The position numbers and the translations under genes are program-made. A DNA stretch of 64,000 nt, taken from NCBI RefSeq assembly GCF_030408395.1, contig NZ_CP046980.1, forward strand, positions 1,674,001-1,738,000. The letters are read 5' to 3'. The notes under the pieces were generated by a model. That model searched no databases. It was not told where the DNA came from and saw only the letters and a program-made list of their open reading frames with translations. The stretch comes from Corynebacterium aquatimens (GTDB lineage: Bacteria > Actinomycetota > Actinomycetes > Mycobacteriales > Mycobacteriaceae). This document shows, one piece after another, positions 45,582 through 54,171 of this stretch. Numbering within the stretch: position 1 is the stretch's first letter; each line of letters begins with the position of its first letter.

Positions 45582-46790
45582 TTAAACGAAAGCGGAGTGC
45601 CCAGTCACAGCGCGACCCACGATGAGTGAGTTGATGTCGTAGGTTCCCTCGTAGGTGTACAGCGCTTCCGCGTCCGCCATCATCTTAGACAAATCGTATT
45701 CGGTGAGAATGCCGTTTCCGCCCGCGAGCGCACGGCCAACCGCAGCGGACTCACGCGCCAGGCGGGTGGTCGTCGCTTTGGCCATCGCCGCCTTCGGCAT
45801 ATCCAACAGACCACGTTCCTGCAGCTGCGCAATGTGAGCCATCATGCCCAGGGATGCCGATGCGTTTCCTAGAATCCGGGCGAGCGATTCCTGCACCAGC
45901 TGGAACTTAGCCAAGGGTCGGCCGAATTGTTCGCGCTTCAACGCGTATTCGCGAGCCTTATCAAAGATCCCTAGCTGCAAGCCCGCGCCCTGCCATGCCA
46001 CCCACGCACGGGATGTGCAGAGGTAGGTGTTCAGATCCGCAAAGGATTTCACACCCTCAATGATGTTTTCTGCGGGGATCTCCACATTGTCAAAGGTCAT
46101 GTCCGCGTTTTGCATGATGCGCAGCGCCAGCTTGCCGCTGATCTTCGACGTGCGCACGCCCTCACGGTCGTTTTCAACCAGGAACGCTTTCACCGTGTGG
46201 TCTTCGGTGTCTCGGGCGAACACGATTGTGAAATCAGCAAACGTACCGCCACCGATCCACCGCTTCTTACCGTTGATCACCCACCCGTCGTCGGTGCGCT
46301 GCGCCGACGTGGCCAACCCACCCGCAACATCGGATCCATGATCAGGTTCGGTGAGCGCGAAGCACCCCACCTTTTCAAACCTGCGCAGCCCCGGCAGCCA
46401 CTTCTCGCGTTGGGCGTCCGAGCCCATCCCATTGATGACGCCAATGACAAGCTCATTGTGAATGCCAACGAGCGTCGAGAACGACACGTCTGCTCGCGTG
46501 ACTTCCGCGTACACAAGACCACGAAACAGGCGCGAGGTATCGGACAGCTCGATTTCCCCGAGCCCGTGCTCGGCCAGCAGCGGCAACAGATCGAAGGGGA
46601 ATTCCTCACGGTCCCAGTACTCACCGACCACTGGGCGAATTTCGGTCTGAAGAAACTCGTGGATTTCCTGCAGCTTCGCCCTCTCATCGTCGCAAAGCAT
46701 GTCCGCGACAAGCAGGATATCCGCGTGGGGGACCGGAATTCCCTCTAAGTGTGCGCCGAGGGGTGAATCAGTGGGAAGAATGGGTGGCAT
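45582..46790 (-). CDS. Acyl-CoA dehydrogenase
   Basis: 402 aa. FAD enzyme that introduces the alpha,beta double bond. 'CFALTEPDHGSDVAGGL' and 'KKRWIGGGTFADFTIVFAR' are the FAD/substrate motifs; the C-terminal 'YTYEGTYDINSLIVGRAVTG' contains the catalytic Glu in the glutaryl-/crotonyl-CoA-type position (YEGT). The chain-length preference is unknown. AGAAGGA precedes ATG 46790. Last gene of the same-strand cluster with the hydratase and thiolase upstream. Confidence 0.92.
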   Translation of the reverse strand: MPPILPTDSPLGAHLEGIPVPHADILLVADMLCDDERAKLQEIHEFLQTEIRPVVGEYWDREEFPFDLLPLLAEHGLGEIELSDTSRLFRGLVYAEVTRADVSFSTLVGIHNELVIGVINGMGSDAQREKWLPGLRRFEKVGCFALTEPDHGSDVAGGLATSAQRTDDGWVINGKKRWIGGGTFADFTIVFARDTEDHTVKAFLVENDREGVRTSKISGKLALRIMQNADMTFDNVEIPAENIIEGVKSFADLNTYLCTSRAWVAWQGAGLQLGIFDKAREYALKREQFGRPLAKFQLVQESLARILGNASASLGMMAHIAQLQERGLLDMPKAAMAKATTTRLARESAAVGRALAGGNGILTEYDLSKMMADAEALYTYEGTYDINSLIVGRAVTGHSAFV

Positions 46791-46837
46791 GGTCGGCGTT
46801 CCTTCTGGAGTTTAAAAAGACGATGTCTGGTCAGTTA

Positions 46838-47614
46838 TTAGGAATGCGTGAATTTTGCTTCACGCTTTTCGACGAACGCTTCCATGCCCTCTTTCTGATC
46901 ATTGGAGGAGAACAAGGCGTGGAAGGTGCGGCGCTCAAACAGAAGGCCCTGGGACAAGCTCATCTCATCCACCGCGTTGATTTGTTCCTTGATTAGTGAG
47001 GTGGCCAGGAAGGACTTCGACGCGATGGTCGTGGCCATTTCCAGGACCTCATCCATGAGGGAATCCCCTGGGACAACGCGGGCGACGAGGCCGCTGCGCT
47101 CCGCTTCCTCGGCATCCATTTGGCGGCCGGTAAGGCACATTTCCATGGCCTTGGCCTTGCCGATAGCCCGGGTGAGGCGCTGCGATCCACCCATGCCCGG
47201 CGTGACACCCAGGTTCACCTCGGGCTGGCCGAACTTTGCTTTGTCAGAGGCAACGATGATATCGCACATCATCGCGAGCTCGCAGCCGCCGCCCAGAGCG
47301 TAACCGTTTACCGCCGCGATAATCGGCGTGCGCGCTGCGGTCAGCGCCTCCCATCCTGCGAACCAATCGAGGGTGTACATTTCCGTCGCTGACTTCGAGG
47401 CCATTTCTTTAATGTCCGCGCCCGCGGCAAACGCGCGGCCTTCGCCAGTAATGACGATTGTGCCGATGCCGGAGTCCTCATCGAATTCCTTCACTGAGGC
47501 CGTGACTTCACGCATCGTGTCATTGTTCAGCGCGTTCAGCGCCTTCGGGCGGTTCAGCGTAATGATGCCCACGCGATCGCGGGTTTCCGTGAGGATGTTG
47601 TTGTACTCCGTCAT
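46838..47614 (-). CDS. Enoyl-CoA hydratase
   Basis: 258 aa crotonase. '[13 protein letters not shown]' (oxyanion hole), '[21 protein letters not shown]' with the first catalytic Glu region and '[20 protein letters not shown]' with the second. Hydrates trans-2-enoyl-CoA, the step after the dehydrogenase. AAAGGACAACACTC precedes ATG 47614. Spacing of ~47 bases to the dehydrogenase supports an operon. Confidence 0.94.
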   Translation of the reverse strand: MTEYNNILTETRDRVGIITLNRPKALNALNNDTMREVTASVKEFDEDSGIGTIVITGEGRAFAAGADIKEMASKSATEMYTLDWFAGWEALTAARTPIIAAVNGYALGGGCELAMMCDIIVASDKAKFGQPEVNLGVTPGMGGSQRLTRAIGKAKAMEMCLTGRQMDAEEAERSGLVARVVPGDSLMDEVLEMATTIASKSFLATSLIKEQINAVDEMSLSQGLLFERRTFHALFSSNDQKEGMEAFVEKREAKFTHS

Positions 47615-47674
47615 GAGTGTTGTCCTTTCGTTTTCCTTCTCCGGAATTTCGTTCGGTTCTTTTGTGTGGTCTTT

Positions 47675-48895
47675 TTAGGCCTCAAGCAGCAGTGCTTCGC
47701 CCTGGCCGCCGCCACCGCATAGCGCCAGCCCGGCGCGAGAGGCGTTGCCTGCTGCGATCTGGTGCGCGGCATGGACGATGAGGCGTGCACCTGAAGCACC
47801 AATGGGGTGCCCCATTGCGATTGCGCCGCCGTGTGGGTTGATGCTGTCTTGTTCCACCCCGAGTTCTTTGGCGGAGGCCACGATGACGGCTGCAAACGCT
47901 TCATTGATCTCAATGTGATCGAGTTGGTCGACGGTCCAGCCCTCCCGGTCGAGGGCCTGGCGCAGTGCTAGTGCCGGTTTGATCTGCAACGACGAATCGT
48001 CCCCAGCGATTTGCCCGGGTGAGCGCAGCGTCGCTAGAACTTTCCAGCCTTTCGCCTCAGCGTTTTCACGTGTGGTGAGGACAACCGCCGCCGCACCGTC
48101 GGTAAGCGGCGAAGAATTGCCAGCGGTGATGGTGCCGTCTTTTTCAAACGCTGGGCGTAGTTTCCCAAGACTTTCCGGGGTGACGTCGCCGCGCACGCCC
48201 TCGTCAGTGTCAACCACAGTGTCGCCCTTACGGGTCACTACCGTGACCGGCGTGATTTCAGCGGCGAACGTTCCGTTGGCCGCAGCCTCGTGGGCGCGCT
48301 GGTGGCTCAATGCCGCGCAGCGGTCTTCGTCCTCGCGGGATGCGGGGTAGGCCTCGCGCGCGAAGTCTTCCGCCAAGGCGCCCATGGAATTGCCCAGTTC
48401 AGCGTCCGTCAATCCGTCGTACGCCATGTGGTCAAGCATCTCTGAAGAGCCATACTTGATCCCTTTGCGCACGTGAAGCAGGTGCGGCGCATTCGACATG
48501 GATTCCATGCCACCAGCAACCACTACGTCTGCCTCGCCGCAACGGATGATGCGGGCCGCGTTAATCACGGCTTCCATCCCGGATAGGCAAACTTTGTTCA
48601 CGGTGGAGGTGTGCGCTGTTCGCCGCACGCCACCAGCGATGGCTGCCTGCTTGGCGGGATTCTGCCCCACTCCGGCTTGGAGGACCTCACCAAGAATCAC
48701 AGCATCGACCTCATCGCCGTGTATCCCGCCTTGGGCAAGCGCGGCCTCAATAGCCAATCCGCCGAGCTGCGGCCCCGTAAAGGGAGTAAGCCCGCCCAGC
48801 AATTTCCCAAACGGTGTGCGCGCGGCACCGACGATGACAACATCAGCTGCGCCCTTATTTGCACTGTTAACTGCACCGTCTACTTTTCCCTGCAT
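47675..48895 (-). CDS. Acetyl-CoA C-acetyltransferase (thiolase)
   Basis: 406 aa. 'STVNKVCLSGMEAVINAA' holds the acyl-enzyme Cys, 'HIEINEAFAAV' the active-site His region, 'GGAIAMGHPIGASG' and 'LALCGGGGQGEA' the second Cys. Cleaves or forms acetoacetyl-CoA-type substrates. Residues 1-24 are a short polar extension. ATG 48895 with GAAAGGTGAG upstream. Together with its neighbours it makes a beta-oxidation-like set, but a 3-hydroxyacyl-CoA dehydrogenase is absent. Confidence 0.94.
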   Translation of the reverse strand: MQGKVDGAVNSANKGAADVVIVGAARTPFGKLLGGLTPFTGPQLGGLAIEAALAQGGIHGDEVDAVILGEVLQAGVGQNPAKQAAIAGGVRRTAHTSTVNKVCLSGMEAVINAARIIRCGEADVVVAGGMESMSNAPHLLHVRKGIKYGSSEMLDHMAYDGLTDAELGNSMGALAEDFAREAYPASREDEDRCAALSHQRAHEAAANGTFAAEITPVTVVTRKGDTVVDTDEGVRGDVTPESLGKLRPAFEKDGTITAGNSSPLTDGAAAVVLTTRENAEAKGWKVLATLRSPGQIAGDDSSLQIKPALALRQALDREGWTVDQLDHIEINEAFAAVIVASAKELGVEQDSINPHGGAIAMGHPIGASGARLIVHAAHQIAAGNASRAGLALCGGGGQGEALLLEA

Positions 48896-48934
48896 GGACT
48901 CACCTTTCTGCTGCATAACTATGGTTTTTCGGAC

Positions 48935-49999
48935 TTAGGTGTCGGCTTGAGGGGTGAAGGCGGGTGGTTCAAACCGACCGTCGTCAAGCGGGGTGAGAAT
49001 CCCACTGACCACGTCGGCGGGGACCTCCTCGAGTGAGCCGTACGTCCACTTCGGATTACGGTCTTTATCGATGATCTGGGCGCGGATGCCTTCCTTGAAC
49101 TCTGGGTGAGCCTGCATGTTCATGCTCATCCAGAACTCTTGCGTCAGTGCCTCTTCCAAGGTCATGTCCGCCGCGCGCTTCAGCGTGTGCTCCGTCACTT
49201 TGATGCCCAGCGGCGAGTTACGCTTCATGGCTTTCAGCGGCGCCTTCGACCAATGGTCCTCCCCGTGCGTGGCCTGCAATTCTTCGAGCGCCGCGAGAAC
49301 CTCCTCGGCGGTGTCTAAACTGTAGACCTCAACCATCTCTGCCCGCGCGTCACCGAAGCCTCCCTGTGGCGTCACCGCAGCCTTGTCGATCAGCGACACG
49401 TCGCCCGTTTGCGCGAGCTCCGCCACGAGGCCCTCGAGCGCGTCCGCGGGAACATAGGTATCCGCCAAGCCTGCTTCAAGCGCCTCAGCTGCACCAACGT
49501 GCAGGCCCGTAAAGCCCAAGTGTTTACCTAAATTGTCCGGCGCGTGCGCCAACAAGTAGGAGCCACCCACGTCTGGGGAGTACCCAATGCTGACCTCCGG
49601 CATACCAATGCGCGAATCATCAGTCACGATGCGGTGCGAACCATGGGCCGAAACACCAATGCCGCCGCCAAGCACGATCCCGTTCATGATGGCCACGTAC
49701 GGCTTTGGGTAGTGCTTGATCAGCGAGTTGAGCTCATACTCCGCCTTCCAGAACCGCGCCGCATTGCGCCCGTCCCCCACGTCGTTGTACAGGTACGCAA
49801 TATCGCCGCCCGCGCACAGCCCGCGCTCCCCCGCGCCGCGAAGGATCACCAGCTCCACGCTGTCATCCTCCGCCCACGCGCCAAGCACGCGGGTCATTTC
49901 ATCGATCATCCCCTGGGTAAGCGCGTTCAGCGCCTTCGGCCGGTTAAGCGTAATCACCCCGGCACGTCCCTCCACTGTGGACAGCAGCTCTTCAGTCAC
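48935..49999 (-). CDS. 3-hydroxyisobutyryl-CoA hydrolase-like (ECH/HIBYL family)
   Basis: 354 aa. Crotonase fold, with the longer C-terminal ECH_2 domain of HIBYL-CoA hydrolases: 'LCAGGDIAYLYND', 'GIVLGGGIGVSAHGSHRIVTDD', 'MPEVSIGYSPDVGGSY' and a C-terminal 'LTQEFWMSMNMQAHPEFKEGIRA'. In valine breakdown it releases 3-hydroxyisobutyrate from its CoA ester. GTG 49999 has AGGAGG upstream. Paralogue of the gene at 54172-55182. Confidence 0.9.
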   Translation of the reverse strand: MTEELLSTVEGRAGVITLNRPKALNALTQGMIDEMTRVLGAWAEDDSVELVILRGAGERGLCAGGDIAYLYNDVGDGRNAARFWKAEYELNSLIKHYPKPYVAIMNGIVLGGGIGVSAHGSHRIVTDDSRIGMPEVSIGYSPDVGGSYLLAHAPDNLGKHLGFTGLHVGAAEALEAGLADTYVPADALEGLVAELAQTGDVSLIDKAAVTPQGGFGDARAEMVEVYSLDTAEEVLAALEELQATHGEDHWSKAPLKAMKRNSPLGIKVTEHTLKRAADMTLEEALTQEFWMSMNMQAHPEFKEGIRAQIIDKDRNPKWTYGSLEEVPADVVSGILTPLDDGRFEPPAFTPQADT

Positions 50000-50323
50000 G
50001 CTGGTCGCCTCCTACTCATCGTTTTCTTGGGTGGTTTCCGGATTTGGCGGTTTCCTTTTTGCCCAAAATACATTCCAAAGTGCGGGCGGTTCGCGAAATT
50101 TTGACTTGTTGATGAAGCATGAAAAACACCCATCGCCATGACCTGCGGTTTTATGTTTGCTATCAAAAGTTTGATACAAATCTCGCGCACCTAACAAAAC
50201 ACGTAACCATGAATTAACCCAATTTTCGGCCATGGTCATTGTTTCGCCCGGTACGGTCGAGGGGAAGTGCGTACAAGCCGCGCAAAGGCTGACTTGCAAA
50301 ACGTGAATGAAAGGACTGCGCGC
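50000..50323. other. Divergent regulatory region between the acyl-CoA cluster and sqdB
   Basis: 324 bases, AT-richer than surroundings and without a gene. It holds the promoters of both flanking transcription units and the palindrome TATCAAAAGTTTGATA at 50161-50176. Confidence 0.6.
50161..50176. promoter_or_regulatory. Palindrome TATCAAAAGTTTGATA, possible operator
   Basis: Seven-base arms TATCAAA/TTTGATA around AG. It lies 162 bases upstream of the hydrolase start and 148 upstream of sqdB. No known regulator site is matched. Confidence 0.45.
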
Positions 50324-51517
50324 GTGAAGATTGCGGTTTTGGGTGGAGACGGATTCTGCGGGTGGCCCGCCTCACTGCACCTGTCTGATGCTGGGCACGA
50401 TGTGACCATCGTGGACAATCTGTCGCGCCGCCGCATCGATGAGGAGCTGGGTGCGCAGTCGCTTACGCCCATCGCAAGTATCGACGATCGCATTGCGGCG
50501 TGGAAGGAAGTCTCCGGACGCGAGCTGGGGTTTGTAAACCTGGACGTGGCGCAGGACTATGAAGGCCTGAAGGCGTTCTTAGAGGAAGAGCGGCCAGACA
50601 CCGTTATCCACTTCGCGGAACAACGCGCGGCGCCGTATTCGATGAAGAACCCACGCACGAAGCGCTACACCGTGGATAACAACGTTAATGCCACCCACAA
50701 CTTGCTCGTGGCCATCGTGGGGTCCGGGCTGGATATCCACGTTGTGCACCTGGGAACGATGGGCGTGTACGGCTACGGCACGGCGGGCATGGCGATCCCG
50801 GAGGGCTACCTAGACATCAAGGTTGATACTGGTGAGGAGCTGGTTGACCAGCAAATCCTGTACCCCACCAACCCTGGGTCGGTCTACCACATGACCAAGG
50901 TGCTGGACCAGAACATGTTCGCTTACTACGCGAAGAACGATGGGCTGCGCATCACGGATCTCCACCAGGGCATCATCTGGGGCACCCACACCCCGCAGAC
51001 GGAACGCGATGAGCGGCTAATCAACCGCTTCGATTACGACGGTGACTATGGCACGGTTCTCAACCGCTTCCTCATGCAGGCGGCCGTGGGCTACCCAATG
51101 ACCGTCCACGGCACCGGTGAACAGACCCGCGCGTTCATCCACATCCGCGACATGGCTACGTGTATCCAGCTCGCCGTGGAGAACCCGCCGGCGAAGGGCG
51201 ACCGCGTGAAGATTTTCAACCAGATGACGGAAACCCACCGGGTGCGTGACCTGGCCGAGTTGATCGCGAAAATCTCTGGCGCGGAGGTCGCCTACGTCCC
51301 CAACCCGCGCAATGAGGCAGCAGAAAATGAGCTGATCGTGTCCAACGACACGTTCTTAGACCTCGGCCTTAAGCCCACGAAACTCGAGGAAGGCCTGCTG
51401 GTCGAGGTCGAGGACGTGGCCAAGAAATACGCCGACCGCTTCGACCGTTCCAAGATCCCGGCACGCAGTCTGTGGACGAAGAACCAGGCCGAGGGTGTTC
51501 CTTCATCGGAGCGCTAA
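50324..51517 (+). CDS. sqdB: UDP-sulfoquinovose synthase
   Basis: 397 aa SDR enzyme that converts UDP-glucose and sulfite to UDP-sulfoquinovose, the head-group donor of the sulfolipid SQDG. It follows plant SQD1/cyanobacterial SqdB closely: 'GGDGFCGWPASLHLS', 'VDNLSRRRIDEELGAQSLTPIASI' (two segments), 'HFAEQRAAPYSM', 'YHMTK' (catalytic Tyr-Lys), 'DLHQGIIWGTHTPQTERD' and 'LNRFLMQAAVGYPMTVHG'. GTG 50324 has AAAGGA nine bases upstream. The next gene is a matching glycosyltransferase. Family identity is strong; activity in this host is untested. Confidence 0.93.
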   Translation: MKIAVLGGDGFCGWPASLHLSDAGHDVTIVDNLSRRRIDEELGAQSLTPIASIDDRIAAWKEVSGRELGFVNLDVAQDYEGLKAFLEEERPDTVIHFAEQRAAPYSMKNPRTKRYTVDNNVNATHNLLVAIVGSGLDIHVVHLGTMGVYGYGTAGMAIPEGYLDIKVDTGEELVDQQILYPTNPGSVYHMTKVLDQNMFAYYAKNDGLRITDLHQGIIWGTHTPQTERDERLINRFDYDGDYGTVLNRFLMQAAVGYPMTVHGTGEQTRAFIHIRDMATCIQLAVENPPAKGDRVKIFNQMTETHRVRDLAELIAKISGAEVAYVPNPRNEAAENELIVSNDTFLDLGLKPTKLEEGLLVEVEDVAKKYADRFDRSKIPARSLWTKNQAEGVPSSER

Positions 51518-51537
51518 CGCTCCCGATGAAGGAACAC
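51495..51537 (+). other. Strong hairpin at the sqdB/sqdX junction
   Basis: GTGTTCCTTCATCGGAGCG (51495-51513) pairs with CGCTCCCGATGAAGGAACAC (51518-51537): 19 pairs with one bulged base, loop CTAA. The sqdB stop codon is in the loop and an in-frame ATG (51526) in the 3' arm. No T tract follows, so it is not an ordinary terminator. Confidence 0.85.
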
Positions 51538-51552
51538 GAAAGCAAAAGCGCC

Positions 51553-52710
51553 ATGCGCATTTCCCTTTTCACCGAGATCTTCCTGCCGAAGATCGACGGC
51601 GTGGTCACCCGCGTGACCCGCACGGTCGAGCAGCTCGCGGAGCTCGGCCACGATGTGCAGATCTTTGCCACGGATTCGGCCGCGCCAAAGGAGTTCGCGG
51701 GCTTCCCCGTGGAGACCGTGCCCTCGATTCCGCTGTACAAAATCTACCCGGAGATCAAAGTCGGCGTGCCGATGCCGAGCGTCTCGCGCCGACTCAAAGA
51801 GTTCCAGCCAGACATCGTGCACGCGGTCAACCCTGTCTGGTACGCGGGGTACGGCGCGCTGCTTACGCGCCGCCACGGGATCCCGCTGATCGCGTCGTTC
51901 CACACTGACGTGCCCAGTTACGTTGTTGACCTTGGCATTGGTTTCGTGCGCCGCCCGTCGATCGCCCTGATCCGCGGCCTCCACAACCTCGCGGAGATGA
52001 ACCTGGTCACCTCCGGGCCGATGATGGACACGGCGGCGGAATACGGTTTTAAAAATGTTGAGTTGTGGCCGAAGGCCGTCGATACGCGTGGCTATCACCC
52101 CAGCAAGCGCACGGCGGCAATGAGGCACATGCTTAGCGACGGCCACCCCGAAGCGCCCCTAGTTCTTTTCGTGGGTCGGATTAGCGCCGAAAAGAATATC
52201 GCCCGGCTGAAAACGATCATGCCGAAACTGCGCGAACGCCTCCCCGGCGCGCGACTGGCGTTTGTGGGCGAAGGCCCCCAGTACGAAAAGATGCGGCAGG
52301 AATTCGACCCCGCATACACGCATTTCACCGGGTACATGACGGGCGAACCGCTGGCTGAAGCGTTCGCGGCCGCGGACGTCTTCGCGTTCCCCTCGCTCAC
52401 GGAAACCTTGGGGCTGGTTGCACTGGAGTCATTCGCATCCGGTGTCCCGGTGGTCGGATCGAACGCGGGCGGCATCCCCTTCGTCATCGACGACGGAAAA
52501 ACCGGGCTCCTCGTCGACGCCGACGCCAGCGACGACGAGTGGGCCAACGCCCTGGCCAGCGTACTGTCCGACCCGGGCAAGCGCGAAGAAATGTCCCGGG
52601 CCGCGCGCGCAGAAGCCGAGAACTGGTCGTGGCGCGCAGCAACGGAAAAACTCGTCGACTACTACTCGCGTGTCTGCGACGCGCGCCCGAGCAGACGGGC
52701 GCGCGGGTAG
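51553..52710 (+). CDS. sqdX: Glycosyltransferase family 4, sulfoquinovosyltransferase SqdX-like
   Basis: 385 aa. GT-B fold: N-terminal 'RISLFTEIFLPKIDGVVTRV', acceptor-binding 'LIASFHTDVPSYVV', and the C-terminal donor site 'VLFVGRISAEKNIARL', 'FPSLTETLGLVALESFASGVPVV' with the E-x7-E motif. The layout and 'FHTDVPSY' match cyanobacterial SqdX, which transfers sulfoquinovose to diacylglycerol; a PimB'/MgtA-type mannosyltransferase is the main alternative, made less likely by the sqdB neighbour. ATG 51553 is preferred; ATG 51526 lies in the hairpin. The 3' end carries a GC hairpin (52681-52704). Confidence 0.82.
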   Translation: MRISLFTEIFLPKIDGVVTRVTRTVEQLAELGHDVQIFATDSAAPKEFAGFPVETVPSIPLYKIYPEIKVGVPMPSVSRRLKEFQPDIVHAVNPVWYAGYGALLTRRHGIPLIASFHTDVPSYVVDLGIGFVRRPSIALIRGLHNLAEMNLVTSGPMMDTAAEYGFKNVELWPKAVDTRGYHPSKRTAAMRHMLSDGHPEAPLVLFVGRISAEKNIARLKTIMPKLRERLPGARLAFVGEGPQYEKMRQEFDPAYTHFTGYMTGEPLAEAFAAADVFAFPSLTETLGLVALESFASGVPVVGSNAGGIPFVIDDGKTGLLVDADASDDEWANALASVLSDPGKREEMSRAARAEAENWSWRAATEKLVDYYSRVCDARPSRRARG

Positions 52711-52721
52711 GCGCGCGGACG

Positions 52722-54161
52722 CTAGCGGATTTCCGCGGGGTTCTTGCGCACCGGCAAGATCTTCGGGCGCACGCCCGCGATCTCCTCGACGATGCGGACC
52801 ACCTGGTTGGAGTACCCGAACTCGTTGTCGTACCAGACGTAGAGGACAAGGTGGTTGCCCGAAACGATCGTCGCTAAGCCATCAACGATGCCCGCGTGCG
52901 TGGTGCCAACGAAGTCGGTGGAGACAACGTCCGGGGACTGGATGTAGTCGATCTGCTGGCGCAGGGAAGAGTCCGTGGAGACGCGGCGCAGGTAGTTGTT
53001 CACGTCGTCGCGGTCGACTTCTTGGTTCAGCTCCAAGTTGAGCACCGCCATGGAGACGTCCGGGGTGGGCACGCGGATGGCGTTGCCGGTGAGCTTGCCG
53101 GCGAACTCCGGAAGGGCCTTGGCCACGGCCTTTGCGGCACCGGTCTTGGTGATCACCATGTTCAGCGCGGCAGCGCGACCACGGCGCGGGCCAGAGTGGT
53201 AGTTGTCCGCCAGGTTCTGGTCATTGGTGTAGGAGTGAACTGTTTCCACGTGGCCGAACTTCACGCCCCAGCGGTCGGAGACCACCTTGAGCACCGGCGT
53301 GATCGCGTTGGTGGTGCACGACGCAGCGGACAGGACGCGGTCCTGCTCCGAGTCGTCGATAGTCGCGTGGTTGATGCCGTAGACGATGTTCTTCACATCG
53401 CCCTTGCCCGGCGCGGTGAGCAGCACGCGCGCCACGCCCTTGGACTGCAGGTGCTGGGACAGACCCGGGCGGTCGGTCCAGCGACCGGTGTTGTCCACCA
53501 CGATCGCGTCATTGATGCCGTAGGCCGTGTAGTCGATCGAGGCCGGGTCGTTGGAGTAAATCATCTGGATCGGGGTGCCGTTGGCCCAGATGATCTCATT
53601 TTCATGATCAACGCTGATCGTTCCGTTGAACGCGCCGTGCACGGAGTCGCGGCGAAGCAGCGAGGCGCGCTTCACAATGTCGTCGTCGCCCTTCTTACGC
53701 ACAACGACGGCACGCAAGCGCACGCCGCCGTACTGCGCCTCACGGGAGATCAAGATGCGGGCGAGCAGACGGCCGATGCGGCCGAAACCGTACAGCACCA
53801 CGTCGTGCGGCGCGCGGTGGCTGTCCCCGCTGATCACTTCAGCGAGCTCTTGCTCAAGGAATTCTCGCAGCTCCACGCCCTCGGTGCGCGAGTAGTTTTT
53901 GGCCAGACGCCCCACGTCGATGGAGCTCGTGCCCAAGTTCATCGTCGCCAGCTCACGCAGGATCGGCAGGGTCGCCTCCAGCGGCAGCTCACGCTCGACC
54001 ACGCGGCGCGCGTAGCGGTGCGCCTTGATCACATCGATGTCGGTCATGCCCACCAGAATTCGCCCGTAGATCGACGTCACCGTGTTGTGCTCACGGTGGA
54101 GGTAGCTGATCAGCGGCAGCATCTCCTGGGCCTGGGAAAGCTTCTTATTCCAATCGTCCAT
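52722..54161 (-). CDS. gapX: Glyceraldehyde-3-phosphate dehydrogenase, long GapX/GapB type
   Basis: 479 aa, longer than the 335-aa glycolytic enzyme by a ~130-residue N-terminal extension ('MDDWNKKLSQAQEMLP', 'SIYGRILVGMTDIDVIKAHR'). The Rossmann motif 'YGFGRIGRLLARIL', catalytic 'SAASCTTNAITPVL' and 'WYDNEFGYSNQVVRI' are intact. The length and extension match the second, gluconeogenic-type GAPDH of C. glutamicum (GapX/GapB). ATG 54161. Convergent with sqdX, with 11 bases between the stops. Confidence 0.93.
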   Translation of the reverse strand: MDDWNKKLSQAQEMLPLISYLHREHNTVTSIYGRILVGMTDIDVIKAHRYARRVVERELPLEATLPILRELATMNLGTSSIDVGRLAKNYSRTEGVELREFLEQELAEVISGDSHRAPHDVVLYGFGRIGRLLARILISREAQYGGVRLRAVVVRKKGDDDIVKRASLLRRDSVHGAFNGTISVDHENEIIWANGTPIQMIYSNDPASIDYTAYGINDAIVVDNTGRWTDRPGLSQHLQSKGVARVLLTAPGKGDVKNIVYGINHATIDDSEQDRVLSAASCTTNAITPVLKVVSDRWGVKFGHVETVHSYTNDQNLADNYHSGPRRGRAAALNMVITKTGAAKAVAKALPEFAGKLTGNAIRVPTPDVSMAVLNLELNQEVDRDDVNNYLRRVSTDSSLRQQIDYIQSPDVVSTDFVGTTHAGIVDGLATIVSGNHLVLYVWYDNEFGYSNQVVRIVEEIAGVRPKILPVRKNPAEIR

Positions 54162-54171
54162 GCCCTCAAGG

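Noticed and set aside
52681..52704. GC hairpin at the end of sqdX as an intrinsic terminator
   Set aside because: The stem GCGCGCCCG/CGGGCGCGC is real but lies inside the coding region and has no T tract on either strand.
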